Origin: JBBQKQ01 sp043719155
Lineage (GTDB): Bacteria; Patescibacteriota; Minisyncoccia; Phycocordibacterales; UBA5272
DNA length: 13,276 nucleotides
Direction: 5' to 3'
Assembly (NCBI GenBank): GCA_043719155.1
Contig: JAYSUJ010000012.1
Coordinates: forward strand, 1 to 13,276
The notes under the pieces were generated by a model that saw only the letters and a list, made by a program, of their open reading frames with translations, did not search any database and was not told the origin of the DNA. This document shows, one piece after another, positions 1 to 6,096 of the stretch (position 1 is the first letter of the stretch; each line of letters opens with the position of its first letter). Made by a program: the position numbers and the translations under genes.

Positions 1-38
1 GCTCAGGCTTGGGAGCCAGAGCGCAGTTTTAGTTTTAG

Positions 39-60
39 AAAAAAGAACTGTTGTCGCAAC
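39..60 (-). terminator. Possible weak intrinsic terminator
   Basis: Read on the - strand just after the stop at 64-66, a short GTTG/CAAC stem (50-53 with 57-60) is followed after five bases by six T (44-39). The stem is only 4 bp, so this is a weak candidate for ending the small - strand gene. Nothing else was recognised in bases 1-63. Confidence 0.25.
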
Positions 61-63
61 CTG

Positions 64-381
64 TTATTCACAAGTGGCGATGGTTCCATCTTTTTTCCAC
101 TTGGCTGAAAGCGAGCCGCCACGTGCACGTGGCATGAAGTAGACCACTCCCTCGACACAGACCTCATTAAAGCGATGGTTGCTCATCCTGTCGAGTTCTG
201 GATCGTAGAATTCGACTTTTTTGTTTTTGATGACCTGCTGTCCAGCTTTTGGCCCTTTGACCTCATCTGATTTGAAAAAAAGATAAAGCAGTGTTAGGAC
301 TACAAGTCCTATACAAAGCTTCAAGCCTAAGTCTATGAAATCAACTTGCTTGAACTTTGACTTCAATTTGCTCGTTTGCAT
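64..381 (-). CDS. Small single-pass membrane protein, unknown function
   Basis: A 105-residue protein of unknown function. The N-terminus is basic (SKLKSKFK), followed by one membrane helix at about residues 18-36 and a roughly 65-residue tail that should lie outside the cytoplasm. The tail ends in a compact region with two cysteines (CVEGVVYFM ... DGTIATCE) that could form a disulfide. I chose the ATG at 379-381 because GGAG lies 7 nt upstream. The open frame continues to 510, but the upstream ATG at 442-444 has no SD, and the longer forms would overlap the rnpB promoter and 5' end on the other strand. The gene is divergent from rnpB. The pattern of a short Cys-Gly-Val-x-Tyr segment, then a Lys-x-Asp-Gly-Thr segment and a final Cys is seen in small hypothetical proteins of phage or accessory regions, but I cannot name a family. 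The reading frame is well supported by the SD and the membrane-protein pattern; the function is not known. Confidence 0.6.
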   Translation of the reverse strand: MQTSKLKSKFKQVDFIDLGLKLCIGLVVLTLLYLFFKSDEVKGPKAGQQVIKNKKVEFYDPELDRMSNHRFNEVCVEGVVYFMPRARGGSLSAKWKKDGTIATCE

Positions 382-461
382 TTTGGTACTCCGTTTTGTC
401 AGTTCAGGGTTTTCCTGATTTACTGATGCTAGATATTTTAACATTTTTGCAAAATAAAATC

Positions 462-489
462 TAGACAAAGTATTTATTTGTTGTATAAT
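462..489 (+). promoter_or_regulatory. rnpB promoter
   Basis: TAGACA (462-467), a 16-nt spacer and a perfect TATAAT (484-489) form a strong sigma70-type promoter. Transcription should start around 493-496, which is where helix P1 of the RNase P RNA begins. It lies in the divergent space facing the - strand membrane protein gene. Confidence 0.8.
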
Positions 490-492
490 CAA

Positions 493-817
493 CTTTACAT
501 GTTTTGACAATCGCGCGTACAGATTAGCAATAATTTGAAGTGAGGAAAGTCCGAACTCGAGCGGGCGAGGGCATAGCCCTCGCCCGCAGAAAGGTAGTGG
601 GTAACGCCCACACGTGGTAACACGCGAGTTGCGAACAGAGATGAGCCGGTTTAGTCCGGAGTGAAACAGCTAAATACTTACCCGCGAGCAAGTCCGTGTC
701 TGTAGAAATATAGAAGTGACGCAAAGATTTAATGAGTAATTATTAAACAAGATAAATGATTGTCTGGTTCTGCTGTAAAGCAGGTCCGTACAGAATTCGG
801 CTTATAAACATGTAAAG
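493..817 (+). ncRNA. rnpB: RNase P RNA (catalytic subunit of ribonuclease P)
   Basis: This RNA cleaves the 5' leader from precursor tRNAs. Universal core segments are present: GAGGAAAGTCC (542-552), AACAGAGA (about 631) and ACAGAATTCGGCTTAT (790-805). Helix P1 is a perfect 12-bp pairing (493-504 with 806-817), P2 is GACAATC/GATTGTC (506-512 with 758-764), and P4 pairs AAG-CCGAA (547-549, 551-555) with TTCGG-CTT (796-803), with the conserved bulged U at 550. The P4 pairs differ from E. coli in a compensatory way, which supports a functional RNA. P18 (728-733/742-747) is present, and there is a P19-like hairpin with a GTAA loop (770-783). A perfect 12-bp GC-rich hairpin (561-587) sits where type B RNAs have P5.1. 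Helices P13 and P14 of the E. coli RNA appear to be missing, and the L15 site that normally reads GGU appears to read GCU (669-671). It has its own promoter and terminator. Ends are estimated from P1. Confidence 0.95.
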
Positions 818-847
818 CAAAAAACTCCTTTGGAGTTTTTTGCTTTT
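814..847 (+). terminator. rnpB intrinsic terminator
   Basis: A perfect 15-bp inverted repeat (814-828 with 832-846, loop TTT) places a six-T run in the 3' arm, with TTTT at the end. Its 5' arm shares bases 814-817 with the 3' strand of RNase P helix P1. The repeat could also stop - strand transcription. Confidence 0.85.
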
Positions 848-857
848 GGGCTATACT
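830..857 (+). promoter_or_regulatory. Candidate promoter for the 880 gene
   Basis: TTGGAG (830-835), 16 nt and TATACT (852-857). The -35 lies inside the rnpB terminator stem. The predicted leader would be about 16 nt. A second TATAAA at 868-873 is closer to the start, so the exact start site is uncertain. Confidence 0.4.
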
Positions 858-879
858 AATTTTAGAGTATAAATATATT

Positions 880-1836
880 ATGGATATACAAAAAGATTTT
901 AAAGATCTAAACTTGGATGAAAAAGAAATGGTGGTTGAAGTTGCCAAAGAGCTAGAAGTAACAGACGACAATTTGGATGAGTCCGAAAAAATGATACGTG
1001 ACTTGGAAAAAAGAATTGCAAATATTAAGACTGAAGAAAAAACAGCTGTAGCCGCAAAAGACTCGGCAGTAAATGTAGAGACTGCGGTCGAAAATATTTC
1101 AACAAATTTGGAAACGCAAGATGATGTTGTGGTTGAAAATGAAGATGAATTGGTGTCAGAACCTGTAGAGCAAACGGCCTTGGAAAAGTTTCAGCCGTTT
1201 ATTTTACCAGTTTGCCTCACTTTATTTGCGATATTTTTTGCGGCTCTATTTTTATATTTCTTCTCTAAAAGTAGGGTAGACAATTCTCAGAAAGCTATTG
1301 TGAATACTGGTACCACAGAGATAATTAAATACGTTGAAAAACCGATAGTTAAACAAGAGCCTGTTATCGTTGCTGAAATAGAACCCCCAACATGTGTAGA
1401 AAATCAAAAATTAAATGATGCTAAAGACGCCTGTGAAGACTTGCTACCTCCGCCCGTAGTTGAGGTGCCAAAGTTTGAAAATGGAACCACTACAGTAGTA
1501 AATGTACGTTTTTCTTTTGATAAGTTTAACTATGATAATTACCCAACAGGAATATATTTAAACGAAACTCAGATTTTTGAAGGTGACTATAAAGATTTTA
1601 AAATCTTGCCGACCAACAGGTCCTATGCCAACGATTTCTTTTTTGGGGTAGACAGAAATATGGTTTCCCTTTTAGGGAGTTGTAAATACGTAGTAGACGA
1701 GGCACAGATACTGGTTTCAAATATGCGAGACAGCGAAGGTGACCAAGTTTATAGTGCTATCAAAGATAGGTACTTCAGAGGTAAGGTGGTAAAGATCTTG
1801 GATGCATCCAAGCCACATATTAATTGTAAAAAGTAA
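880..1836 (+). CDS. Membrane-anchored protein of unknown function, coiled-coil N-terminus
   Basis: A 318-residue protein I do not recognise. Residues 1-105 are highly acidic and predicted to be cytoplasmic, with heptad-like Leu/Ile/Glu spacing at about 13-50 that suggests a coiled coil. One membrane helix runs from about 107 to 128 (ILPVCLTLFAIFFAALFLYFF) and is followed by basic SKSR. A low-complexity Pro/Glu/Val linker (about 140-200) leads to a C-terminal domain (about 205-318) with NVRFSFDKFNYDNYPTGIYL and Cys268 and Cys316; Cys172 and Cys185 lie in the linker. The charge pattern predicts N-in, with the C-terminal domain on the outer face. The ATG at 880 has no clear SD, as is usual for larger genes here. 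The gene is monocistronic between rnpB and the restriction-modification pair. It could be a cell-surface or division-associated scaffold, but nothing in the sequence decides this. Confidence 0.85.
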   Translation: MDIQKDFKDLNLDEKEMVVEVAKELEVTDDNLDESEKMIRDLEKRIANIKTEEKTAVAAKDSAVNVETAVENISTNLETQDDVVVENEDELVSEPVEQTALEKFQPFILPVCLTLFAIFFAALFLYFFSKSRVDNSQKAIVNTGTTEIIKYVEKPIVKQEPVIVAEIEPPTCVENQKLNDAKDACEDLLPPPVVEVPKFENGTTTVVNVRFSFDKFNYDNYPTGIYLNETQIFEGDYKDFKILPTNRSYANDFFFGVDRNMVSLLGSCKYVVDEAQILVSNMRDSEGDQVYSAIKDRYFRGKVVKILDASKPHINCKK

Positions 1837-1846
1837 ATTAGCAAAG

Positions 1847-1875
1847 TTATTTTTACATCAAAAAAATGCTATTAT
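1847..1875 (+). promoter_or_regulatory. Candidate promoter for the methyltransferase gene
   Basis: TATTAT (1870-1875) lies 8 nt before the ATG at 1884. A weak TTATTT (1847-1852) is 17 nt upstream. The short spacing matches the pattern seen before the flippase and Nudix genes and favours the 1884 start over the in-frame ATG at 1866. Confidence 0.4.
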
Positions 1876-1883
1876 TGGGTAGT

Positions 1884-2924
1884 ATGAATATCTCAACTGC
1901 ACCGAATAATAATTTAAAAAATAGGATTAATGATGAAAAGGTTTCAAATAAAAGTTTGAAGTTTATGGATTTTTGTGCTGGTATTGGGGCAGGTAGACTA
2001 GGTTTAAATAATTTAGGTATGGAATGTGTTGCATTTTCAGAGATTGATAAAAATTCAGAAAAAACTTATAGATTATTTTTTGGTGAGGATGAGAAAAATT
2101 ATGGTGACTTAATGAAGATTAATGCAGGTGAACTACCTGATTTTGATGTTATGATTGCCGGCTTCCCTTGTCAAACTTTTTCTGTAATTGGACAAAGGAA
2201 AGGTATGGCAGATAAGCGAGGTCAAGTGATTTATGGTTTAACTAAAATCTTAAAAGATAAAAATATAAAATATTTTATTTTGGAAAATGTAAAAGGTCTT
2301 GTTAATCACGATAATGGGAATTCTTTAAAGGAAATTTTAAGAGAACTAGACCTAAGTGGTTATAAAGTTTTTAATAAAGTACTAAATAGTATTGATTATG
2401 GTGTCCCACAGCATCGGGAAAGGATTTATTTTGTTGGCATAAGAAAAGACTTGTATGTAGATGAATTTAGATTTCCGGATAAACAAAAAACCCCAGATAT
2501 TAAAAAGTATTTGATAGATGAAAAAGAATTAAATTTCAACGAAAAAAGCAAAACTTTTTCCACCTTTAAAAAATATTTAGCAAATAAATATAACTCAGGG
2601 CAACACAAAATAGAAAACCTACTGAGCAATGAACTTGATGTTATAGATACAAGACAATCAGACTTGAGAATTTATAAAAACAAAATTCCAACATTAAGAA
2701 CTGGAAGACATGGTATTTTGTATGTGAGAAATGGAAAGTTTAGAAAACTATCAGGTTACGAAAGTCTATTACTTCAAGGTTTTCCAAATAGTTTAGCACT
2801 CAAGGCGAAAGACACAATTTCCGATATGTATTTACTTGCTCAAACTGGAAACGCTATGACAGTTTCTACAATTGAACAGATTGGTAAAAAACTGTTAGAA
2901 TATATAAATAAATATGAAAACTAA
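1884..2924 (+). CDS. DNA (cytosine-5) methyltransferase, type II R-M
   Basis: Transfers a methyl group from S-adenosylmethionine to C5 of cytosine in a specific DNA site and so protects the host from the adjacent endonuclease. All main C5-methyltransferase motifs are visible in order (346-residue numbering): motif I FCAGIGAGRLG (30-40, SAM binding), motif IV GFPCQTFS with the catalytic Cys at 96, motif VI ENVKG (134-138), motif VIII QHRERIYFVG (176-185), motif IX RKLSGYESLLLQGFP (287-301) and motif X QTGNAMTV (320-327). The target-recognition region between VIII and IX is about 100 residues, which suggests a simple short target, but the site cannot be read from sequence. I start at 1884 because a -10-like TATTAT lies 8 nt upstream; an in-frame ATG at 1866 would add six residues. 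It overlaps the endonuclease gene by 11 bp. The pair looks more AT-rich than the small genes around it, as is common for mobile R-M units. Confidence 0.95.
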   Translation: MNISTAPNNNLKNRINDEKVSNKSLKFMDFCAGIGAGRLGLNNLGMECVAFSEIDKNSEKTYRLFFGEDEKNYGDLMKINAGELPDFDVMIAGFPCQTFSVIGQRKGMADKRGQVIYGLTKILKDKNIKYFILENVKGLVNHDNGNSLKEILRELDLSGYKVFNKVLNSIDYGVPQHRERIYFVGIRKDLYVDEFRFPDKQKTPDIKKYLIDEKELNFNEKSKTFSTFKKYLANKYNSGQHKIENLLSNELDVIDTRQSDLRIYKNKIPTLRTGRHGILYVRNGKFRKLSGYESLLLQGFPNSLALKAKDTISDMYLLAQTGNAMTVSTIEQIGKKLLEYINKYEN

Positions 2925-3669
2925 AAAAGATTTAATAGCATTAGGTTCTAAAACTGCAAAAGCAGGTTTTGGCAATGAGGATGATATCGTTATAAAGTTT
3001 AATAACTGGAATAAAGATTTGGAAGCGAAAGAGTGGTTAAGATTAATGAATTATAAATTTGAAGAAATCGAGAAAGTGGAAGCAGTTAAATTACATGGGT
3101 ATAAAACCGATGTTCAGGTTCAAATTACTATATATCTCAAAAAAGCCATTTCAGCCGAAAATCTTTCAATAAAATTGGTTAGTAGTAAGACTGGATTTAA
3201 TCAAATAGATAAAAGATGGGTGAAGAATTATATTGAAATGTGGGAAATTCCTGAAGATATTTCCAGTATTCTAAAAATCTATATAGGGGAAAGTAAGAGT
3301 AAAATTAAAAATCTCAAGGACCCAAGAAGGGTTTTCTTTAATGAAATGACTGAGGGAGAAAGGAATAAGATTTTAAATTTCTTTAATAAAAACAAAATAC
3401 TTATAATATCTGACTTGGTAAAAGGTAGGGGTATATTCTCTGCCGGATGGATGCTGGTAGTTTTAAAGTTAGGTGATGATACTAAATGGGTTTTAAAATC
3501 AATAAATCACGCATTAAATATATTTTCATCTGGAGATGTTGTGTTTACAAAACAAGGTAACCTAAAAATAGGACAAATTGGTATGCAAAGAAAAGGTGGA
3601 GATAATGGTAGACCCACAGCAAGTATGTTGCAATTTAAAGCAAATCCATTACAACTTTTCGATAAATAG
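2914..3669 (+). CDS. Type II restriction endonuclease, HinP1I/MspI-like
   Basis: Probably cuts unmodified DNA at the site protected by the preceding methyltransferase. The 251-residue length matches the small HinP1I/MspI group (about 247-262 residues). The likely PD-(D/E)XK active site is KTD with Asp66, then 18 residues, then S85-I86-K87. This is the D-x18-Q-x-K spacing I recall for HinP1I, with Ser in place of Gln. The surrounding pattern (GYKTDVQVQI ... LSIKLVSSKTG) also resembles MspI (KTDATIRF ... NIKHSSKK), and both end in a basic segment before a final QFK (here GRPTASMLQFK, 232-242). The start ATG lies inside the methyltransferase gene (11-bp overlap, different frame, no SD), which suggests translational coupling. 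No terminator is seen after it. The family call rests on remembered motif spacing and gene context, not on an alignment; the R-M role is more certain than the family. Confidence 0.8.
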   Translation: MKTKKDLIALGSKTAKAGFGNEDDIVIKFNNWNKDLEAKEWLRLMNYKFEEIEKVEAVKLHGYKTDVQVQITIYLKKAISAENLSIKLVSSKTGFNQIDKRWVKNYIEMWEIPEDISSILKIYIGESKSKIKNLKDPRRVFFNEMTEGERNKILNFFNKNKILIISDLVKGRGIFSAGWMLVVLKLGDDTKWVLKSINHALNIFSSGDVVFTKQGNLKIGQIGMQRKGGDNGRPTASMLQFKANPLQLFDK

Positions 3670-3734
3670 ATAGACAAGTTTGTTACCCTGTTCTAAGTGA
3701 AACACATATGCTCTTTTGAGTTAAATAATTATAG

Positions 3735-3740
3735 TATAAT
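3735..3740 (+). promoter_or_regulatory. -10 box of the flippase gene
   Basis: A perfect TATAAT ends 10 nt before the ATG, so transcription would start about 4-5 nt upstream of the start codon. No good -35 is visible at 17 nt. The rest of 3670-3750 holds nothing recognisable. Confidence 0.55.
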
Positions 3741-3750
3741 AGTTTAAAAT

Positions 3751-5319
3751 ATGTCTAAAAAATTACTACAACACACAATTCTTTTTTCGCTATTTGTTTT
3801 ACTTGCCCAAGTTTTTGGACTTGTGCGAGACTTGTATTTGGTCAGGTATTTTGGTGTGGGTCCGATCCTAGATACTTATTATCTGGCTTTCAAAATCCCA
3901 GATTTTTTAAACGTTTTTTATTCGGTTTTCTTGGGTTCAGTAATTTTTATCCCGCTTCTAACGCAGGCTAGACATGAAAAGGGAGACGAGGGGGTGGTGG
4001 AAAATATACAAAAAGTCGGAAGCATGGTTTTAGTATTTGTACTCTCTATTTCTTGTTTACTATACTTGGTGATGCCGTATCTTAGTTCGCTTTTAGCACC
4101 GACGTGGGGTGTAGAGCAGTTAGCTTTACTTACTAAAATATCTCGTACCTTGCTTTTGGCTCAACTTTTTTTTCCTCTTGGAATTTTGGCAGGTTCACTT
4201 GGTATGGTTTATGAGAAACCGTTAGGGATGGCAGGTGCAGGTGCGGTTTATAACATTGTGATCTTGTTTTTTGCAATAGTTTTGGCACCCATGTTTGGGA
4301 TATTTGGCGTCGTTTATGGTGTCATAATAGGCTCGTGCATGTTTACCTTAATGCAGATACACCCAAAAGTGGTGCGTGAAAAACTAGGTCAATTTAAATT
4401 TATCTTTGCTGTGTCTGATTGGGTTTTCTTTTTCAAAAGAAACTTTGGTCGTTTTATTTCCGTCCTCCTCAACCAAACTTTTTGGTTGTCGGTTTTGGCA
4501 TTAGCATCACTTGCAGGAGTTGGGGCAGTAACGATTTTCCAAAACTCTTTTAATATCTATTTAGCGATTTTCTTTATAGTAGGTGCTAGTTTTTCTACAG
4601 CAATGATGCCTACAAGTTCAAAACTACATATTGAAGGAAACCATGACGAGTTGCGAGAGACTCTTTTGAATTCTTTAGTTTACATGTTTGCAGTTTCAGT
4701 TTTTATTGCTACAGGTGCCTTCTTTTTTGCCTATGAAATAATTAGCATTGTCTATTATTTTTCTCACTTGAGGGATGTAGATCTGCATAAGATGAGTTCT
4801 GTATTTGCACTACTTACACTGTCTATTCCGCTCATAAATACTTTGGAAATATCCCGAAAGTATATGTACACAACTAACATGATTGGCTCCTCTGTAGCCA
4901 TTATGTTAGTTTTTTTACCGACTATGTTCGCTGCTTTTTTTATACAAAACTTATATCCAAGCTTTTTTGGTACCCAAAAACTCATATATCTTTCCGTCTC
5001 TATTTTAATTGCCAATCTTTTTGCAGTTATTGCGGTCCTGATACTTTTACAATTCCAAAAAAGACTTGACATCAAGAAAGTATTGCAAAATGTTTATAAA
5101 ATAATTTTGCTTCCAGTGCTAACTTTTATTTTTCTAGTAATTATTTTTTCTAGTTTTAGTATTTCAAATTTTGAAAATAGTTATGGACACTTTTTAGGCT
5201 TAGTTTTAAAAGTGTTTGTTTTCTGTGTTTTATATTTCCTGAGTATTTTGATTTTGGGTGATGAAATTTCAAAGACTGTTTTGAAAACCTTAAAAAGTCT
5301 TGTAATTAAAAATAAATAA
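3751..5319 (+). CDS. murJ: MurJ/MviN-family lipid flippase (MOP superfamily)
   Basis: A 522-residue polytopic membrane protein, close to the usual MurJ length (about 510) and with 13-14 hydrophobic segments. The N-terminal signature is clear: VFGLVRDLYLVRYFGVG then LDTYYLAFKIPDFL (21-54), matching E. coli VLGFARDAIVARIFGAG and TDAFFVAFKLPNLL. A second match is at 281-299, ending in IEGNHDE (E. coli ASGNHDE). MurJ moves lipid II across the inner membrane for peptidoglycan synthesis. Of the arginines important in E. coli MurJ, only R24 is kept (Arg26); R18, R52 and R270 align with Gln20, Asn54 and about Phe267. Asp39 is kept (Asp41). The protein may therefore be a divergent MurJ or carry a related undecaprenyl-linked substrate. 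The start is set by TATAAT 10 nt upstream, and there is no SD. It is convergent with the next small gene. Confidence 0.85.
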   Translation: MSKKLLQHTILFSLFVLLAQVFGLVRDLYLVRYFGVGPILDTYYLAFKIPDFLNVFYSVFLGSVIFIPLLTQARHEKGDEGVVENIQKVGSMVLVFVLSISCLLYLVMPYLSSLLAPTWGVEQLALLTKISRTLLLAQLFFPLGILAGSLGMVYEKPLGMAGAGAVYNIVILFFAIVLAPMFGIFGVVYGVIIGSCMFTLMQIHPKVVREKLGQFKFIFAVSDWVFFFKRNFGRFISVLLNQTFWLSVLALASLAGVGAVTIFQNSFNIYLAIFFIVGASFSTAMMPTSSKLHIEGNHDELRETLLNSLVYMFAVSVFIATGAFFFAYEIISIVYYFSHLRDVDLHKMSSVFALLTLSIPLINTLEISRKYMYTTNMIGSSVAIMLVFLPTMFAAFFIQNLYPSFFGTQKLIYLSVSILIANLFAVIAVLILLQFQKRLDIKKVLQNVYKIILLPVLTFIFLVIIFSSFSISNFENSYGHFLGLVLKVFVFCVLYFLSILILGDEISKTVLKTLKSLVIKNK

Positions 5320-5349
5320 AAAGTCCCCACTTGTTTTTGGCAAATGGGG
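5318..5349 (-). terminator. Intrinsic terminator of the 5369-5662 gene
   Basis: On the - strand, CCCCATTTG and CAAGTGGGG pair (one mismatch), followed by ACTTTTTATTTATTTTT. The T tract is only on the - strand side, so it serves the - strand gene. Its T-rich tail overlaps the last codons of the flippase gene. Confidence 0.65.
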
Positions 5350-5368
5350 TAGTACTCAAGTTTTGGCG

Positions 5369-5662
5369 TCAGGCGTCTAAGACTTTGTCAAAATCTATGC
5401 CGGGGTTAGCCCGGAGAAATTCCTTGAAGGTGACGCTTATCATTAAATCGAGAATCTCTTCTAGGTCCGGATCAGAGAAGAAGCTGTCGGCATTGCTTTT
5501 GATAATTTCGAGCGGCACGCCAATTTCCGTGGCCATGGCAGCCTGGTCATTGCTCAGTCTAGCCTCCAAAACCGGGTCGATGACTCCTACTTCGTCTGAA
5601 TTTCGGAAGATCCATTCGGTCAGTTTGGTCAAATGGTCTTTCTTTTCTTGTGAGAGTGCCAT
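5369..5662 (-). CDS. Small acidic soluble protein, unknown function
   Basis: A 97-residue protein beginning MALSQEKKDHLTKLTEW. It is predicted to be mostly helical and acidic (NSDEVGVIDPVLEARL, SDPDLEEILDLM) and has no membrane segment or signal peptide. The ATG at 5660-5662 is chosen because AAGGAG lies 8 nt upstream; a TTG start at 5686 would place that SD inside the gene. A hairpin with a T tract follows the stop. A 123-codon frame on the opposite strand covers the same bases, but it lacks an SD and a promoter and its product is not protein-like, so I treat it as a shadow. No family is recognised. The GC content is clearly higher than in the flippase gene beside it. Confidence 0.65.
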   Translation of the reverse strand: MALSQEKKDHLTKLTEWIFRNSDEVGVIDPVLEARLSNDQAAMATEIGVPLEIIKSNADSFFSDPDLEEILDLMISVTFKEFLRANPGIDFDKVLDA

Positions 5663-5744
5663 CTTAGAAGCTCCTTGTTTTCCCAAGACTTTGTGTCTTT
5701 AGGTTTTGTTATTTTAACATAAAAATGAGTGCTGGACATACTAC

Positions 5745-5774
5745 TTGACAAACTGAACAGAAATATTGTATATT
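5745..5774 (+). promoter_or_regulatory. Promoter of the 5807 small gene
   Basis: A perfect TTGACA (5745-5750), 18 nt, and TATATT (5769-5774). The expected start is near 5781, giving a leader of about 25 nt that contains the SD AAAGG (5796-5800). Confidence 0.65.
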
Positions 5775-5806
5775 ATGTATCCCACAAACCAACAGAAAGG
5801 TTTAAA

Positions 5807-6019
5807 ATGAGCCAAAACTTAACTTGGACTCAAACTTTTTGCCTAATCCCGGCGTTTCTTTTTTACGCTGTTGCACTTGGGCTCTACGGAGCTATTTGTG
5901 CACTGGGTTGGGCTCTGTGGGCTGCAAAGAAGCTGATTATTCCAGCCGCGCTCGCGCTGCTTGTCTTGGCGGGCTACCACGGTACCGACTGGATCGCGAG
6001 ATTCATCGGCTACGTGTGA
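5807..6019 (+). CDS. Small two-helix membrane protein, unknown function
   Basis: A 70-residue protein, almost entirely hydrophobic. A first membrane segment lies at about residues 11-43 (FCLIPAFLFYAVALGLYGAI, continuing through Gly/Ala/Trp residues) and a second at about 47-62 (KLIIPAALALLVLAGYHG), joined by AAKK. It ends DWIARFIGYV. The start is the ATG with AAAGG 6 nt upstream; an in-frame ATG at 5729 lies upstream of the promoter and is rejected. The gene is a complete single-gene transcription unit with its own promoter and a strong terminator. Its second half is much richer in GC than the flanking genes. No family is recognised. Such proteins can be toxins, small regulators or envelope factors, but the sequence does not decide. 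Confidence 0.7.
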   Translation: MSQNLTWTQTFCLIPAFLFYAVALGLYGAICALGWALWAAKKLIIPAALALLVLAGYHGTDWIARFIGYV

Positions 6020-6041
6020 ACACTGCTTGTCGGCTTATCGG

Positions 6042-6075
6042 GAGTGGTTTCGCAACAGCGAAACCACTCTTTTTT
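6042..6075 (+). terminator. Strong intrinsic terminator
   Basis: A perfect 12-bp stem (GAGTGGTTTCGC, 6042-6053, with 6058-6069), an AACA loop and six T (6070-6075). It ends the small membrane protein transcript just before the Nudix gene promoter. Confidence 0.9.
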
Positions 6076-6080
6076 CATGC

Positions 6081-6086
6081 TATAAT
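6081..6086 (+). promoter_or_regulatory. -10 box of the Nudix gene
   Basis: A perfect TATAAT follows the T tract of the preceding terminator and ends 10 nt before the ATG at 6097, the same spacing as in the flippase gene. The transcript would have a leader of about 4-5 nt. No good -35 is seen; that position falls in the terminator stem. Confidence 0.55.
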
Positions 6087-6096
6087 TTGCCTAAAT

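Noticed and set aside
1..63. Possible end of a + strand gene or RNA at the left edge
   Set aside because: A frame ends at 30 after only nine codons; there is too little sequence to support any call.
561..587. Perfect 12-bp GC-rich hairpin as a terminator or separate element
   Set aside because: It has no T tract and lies between conserved parts of the RNase P RNA, so it is a helix of that RNA.
524..971. Two - strand open frames across the rnpB region
   Set aside because: They lie over the RNase P RNA, its terminator and the start of the 880 gene; no SD or promoter, and the peptides are not protein-like.
5331..5702. 123-codon + strand frame opposite the 5369-5662 gene
   Set aside because: It begins inside the - strand terminator, has no SD or promoter, and gives a Ser-rich, low-quality peptide; the - strand frame has AAGGAG and a terminator.
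5824..6096. N-terminal extension of the Nudix frame by 91 codons
   Set aside because: It runs through the small membrane protein gene in another frame and through a strong terminator; TATAAT and ATG at 6097 mark the real start.
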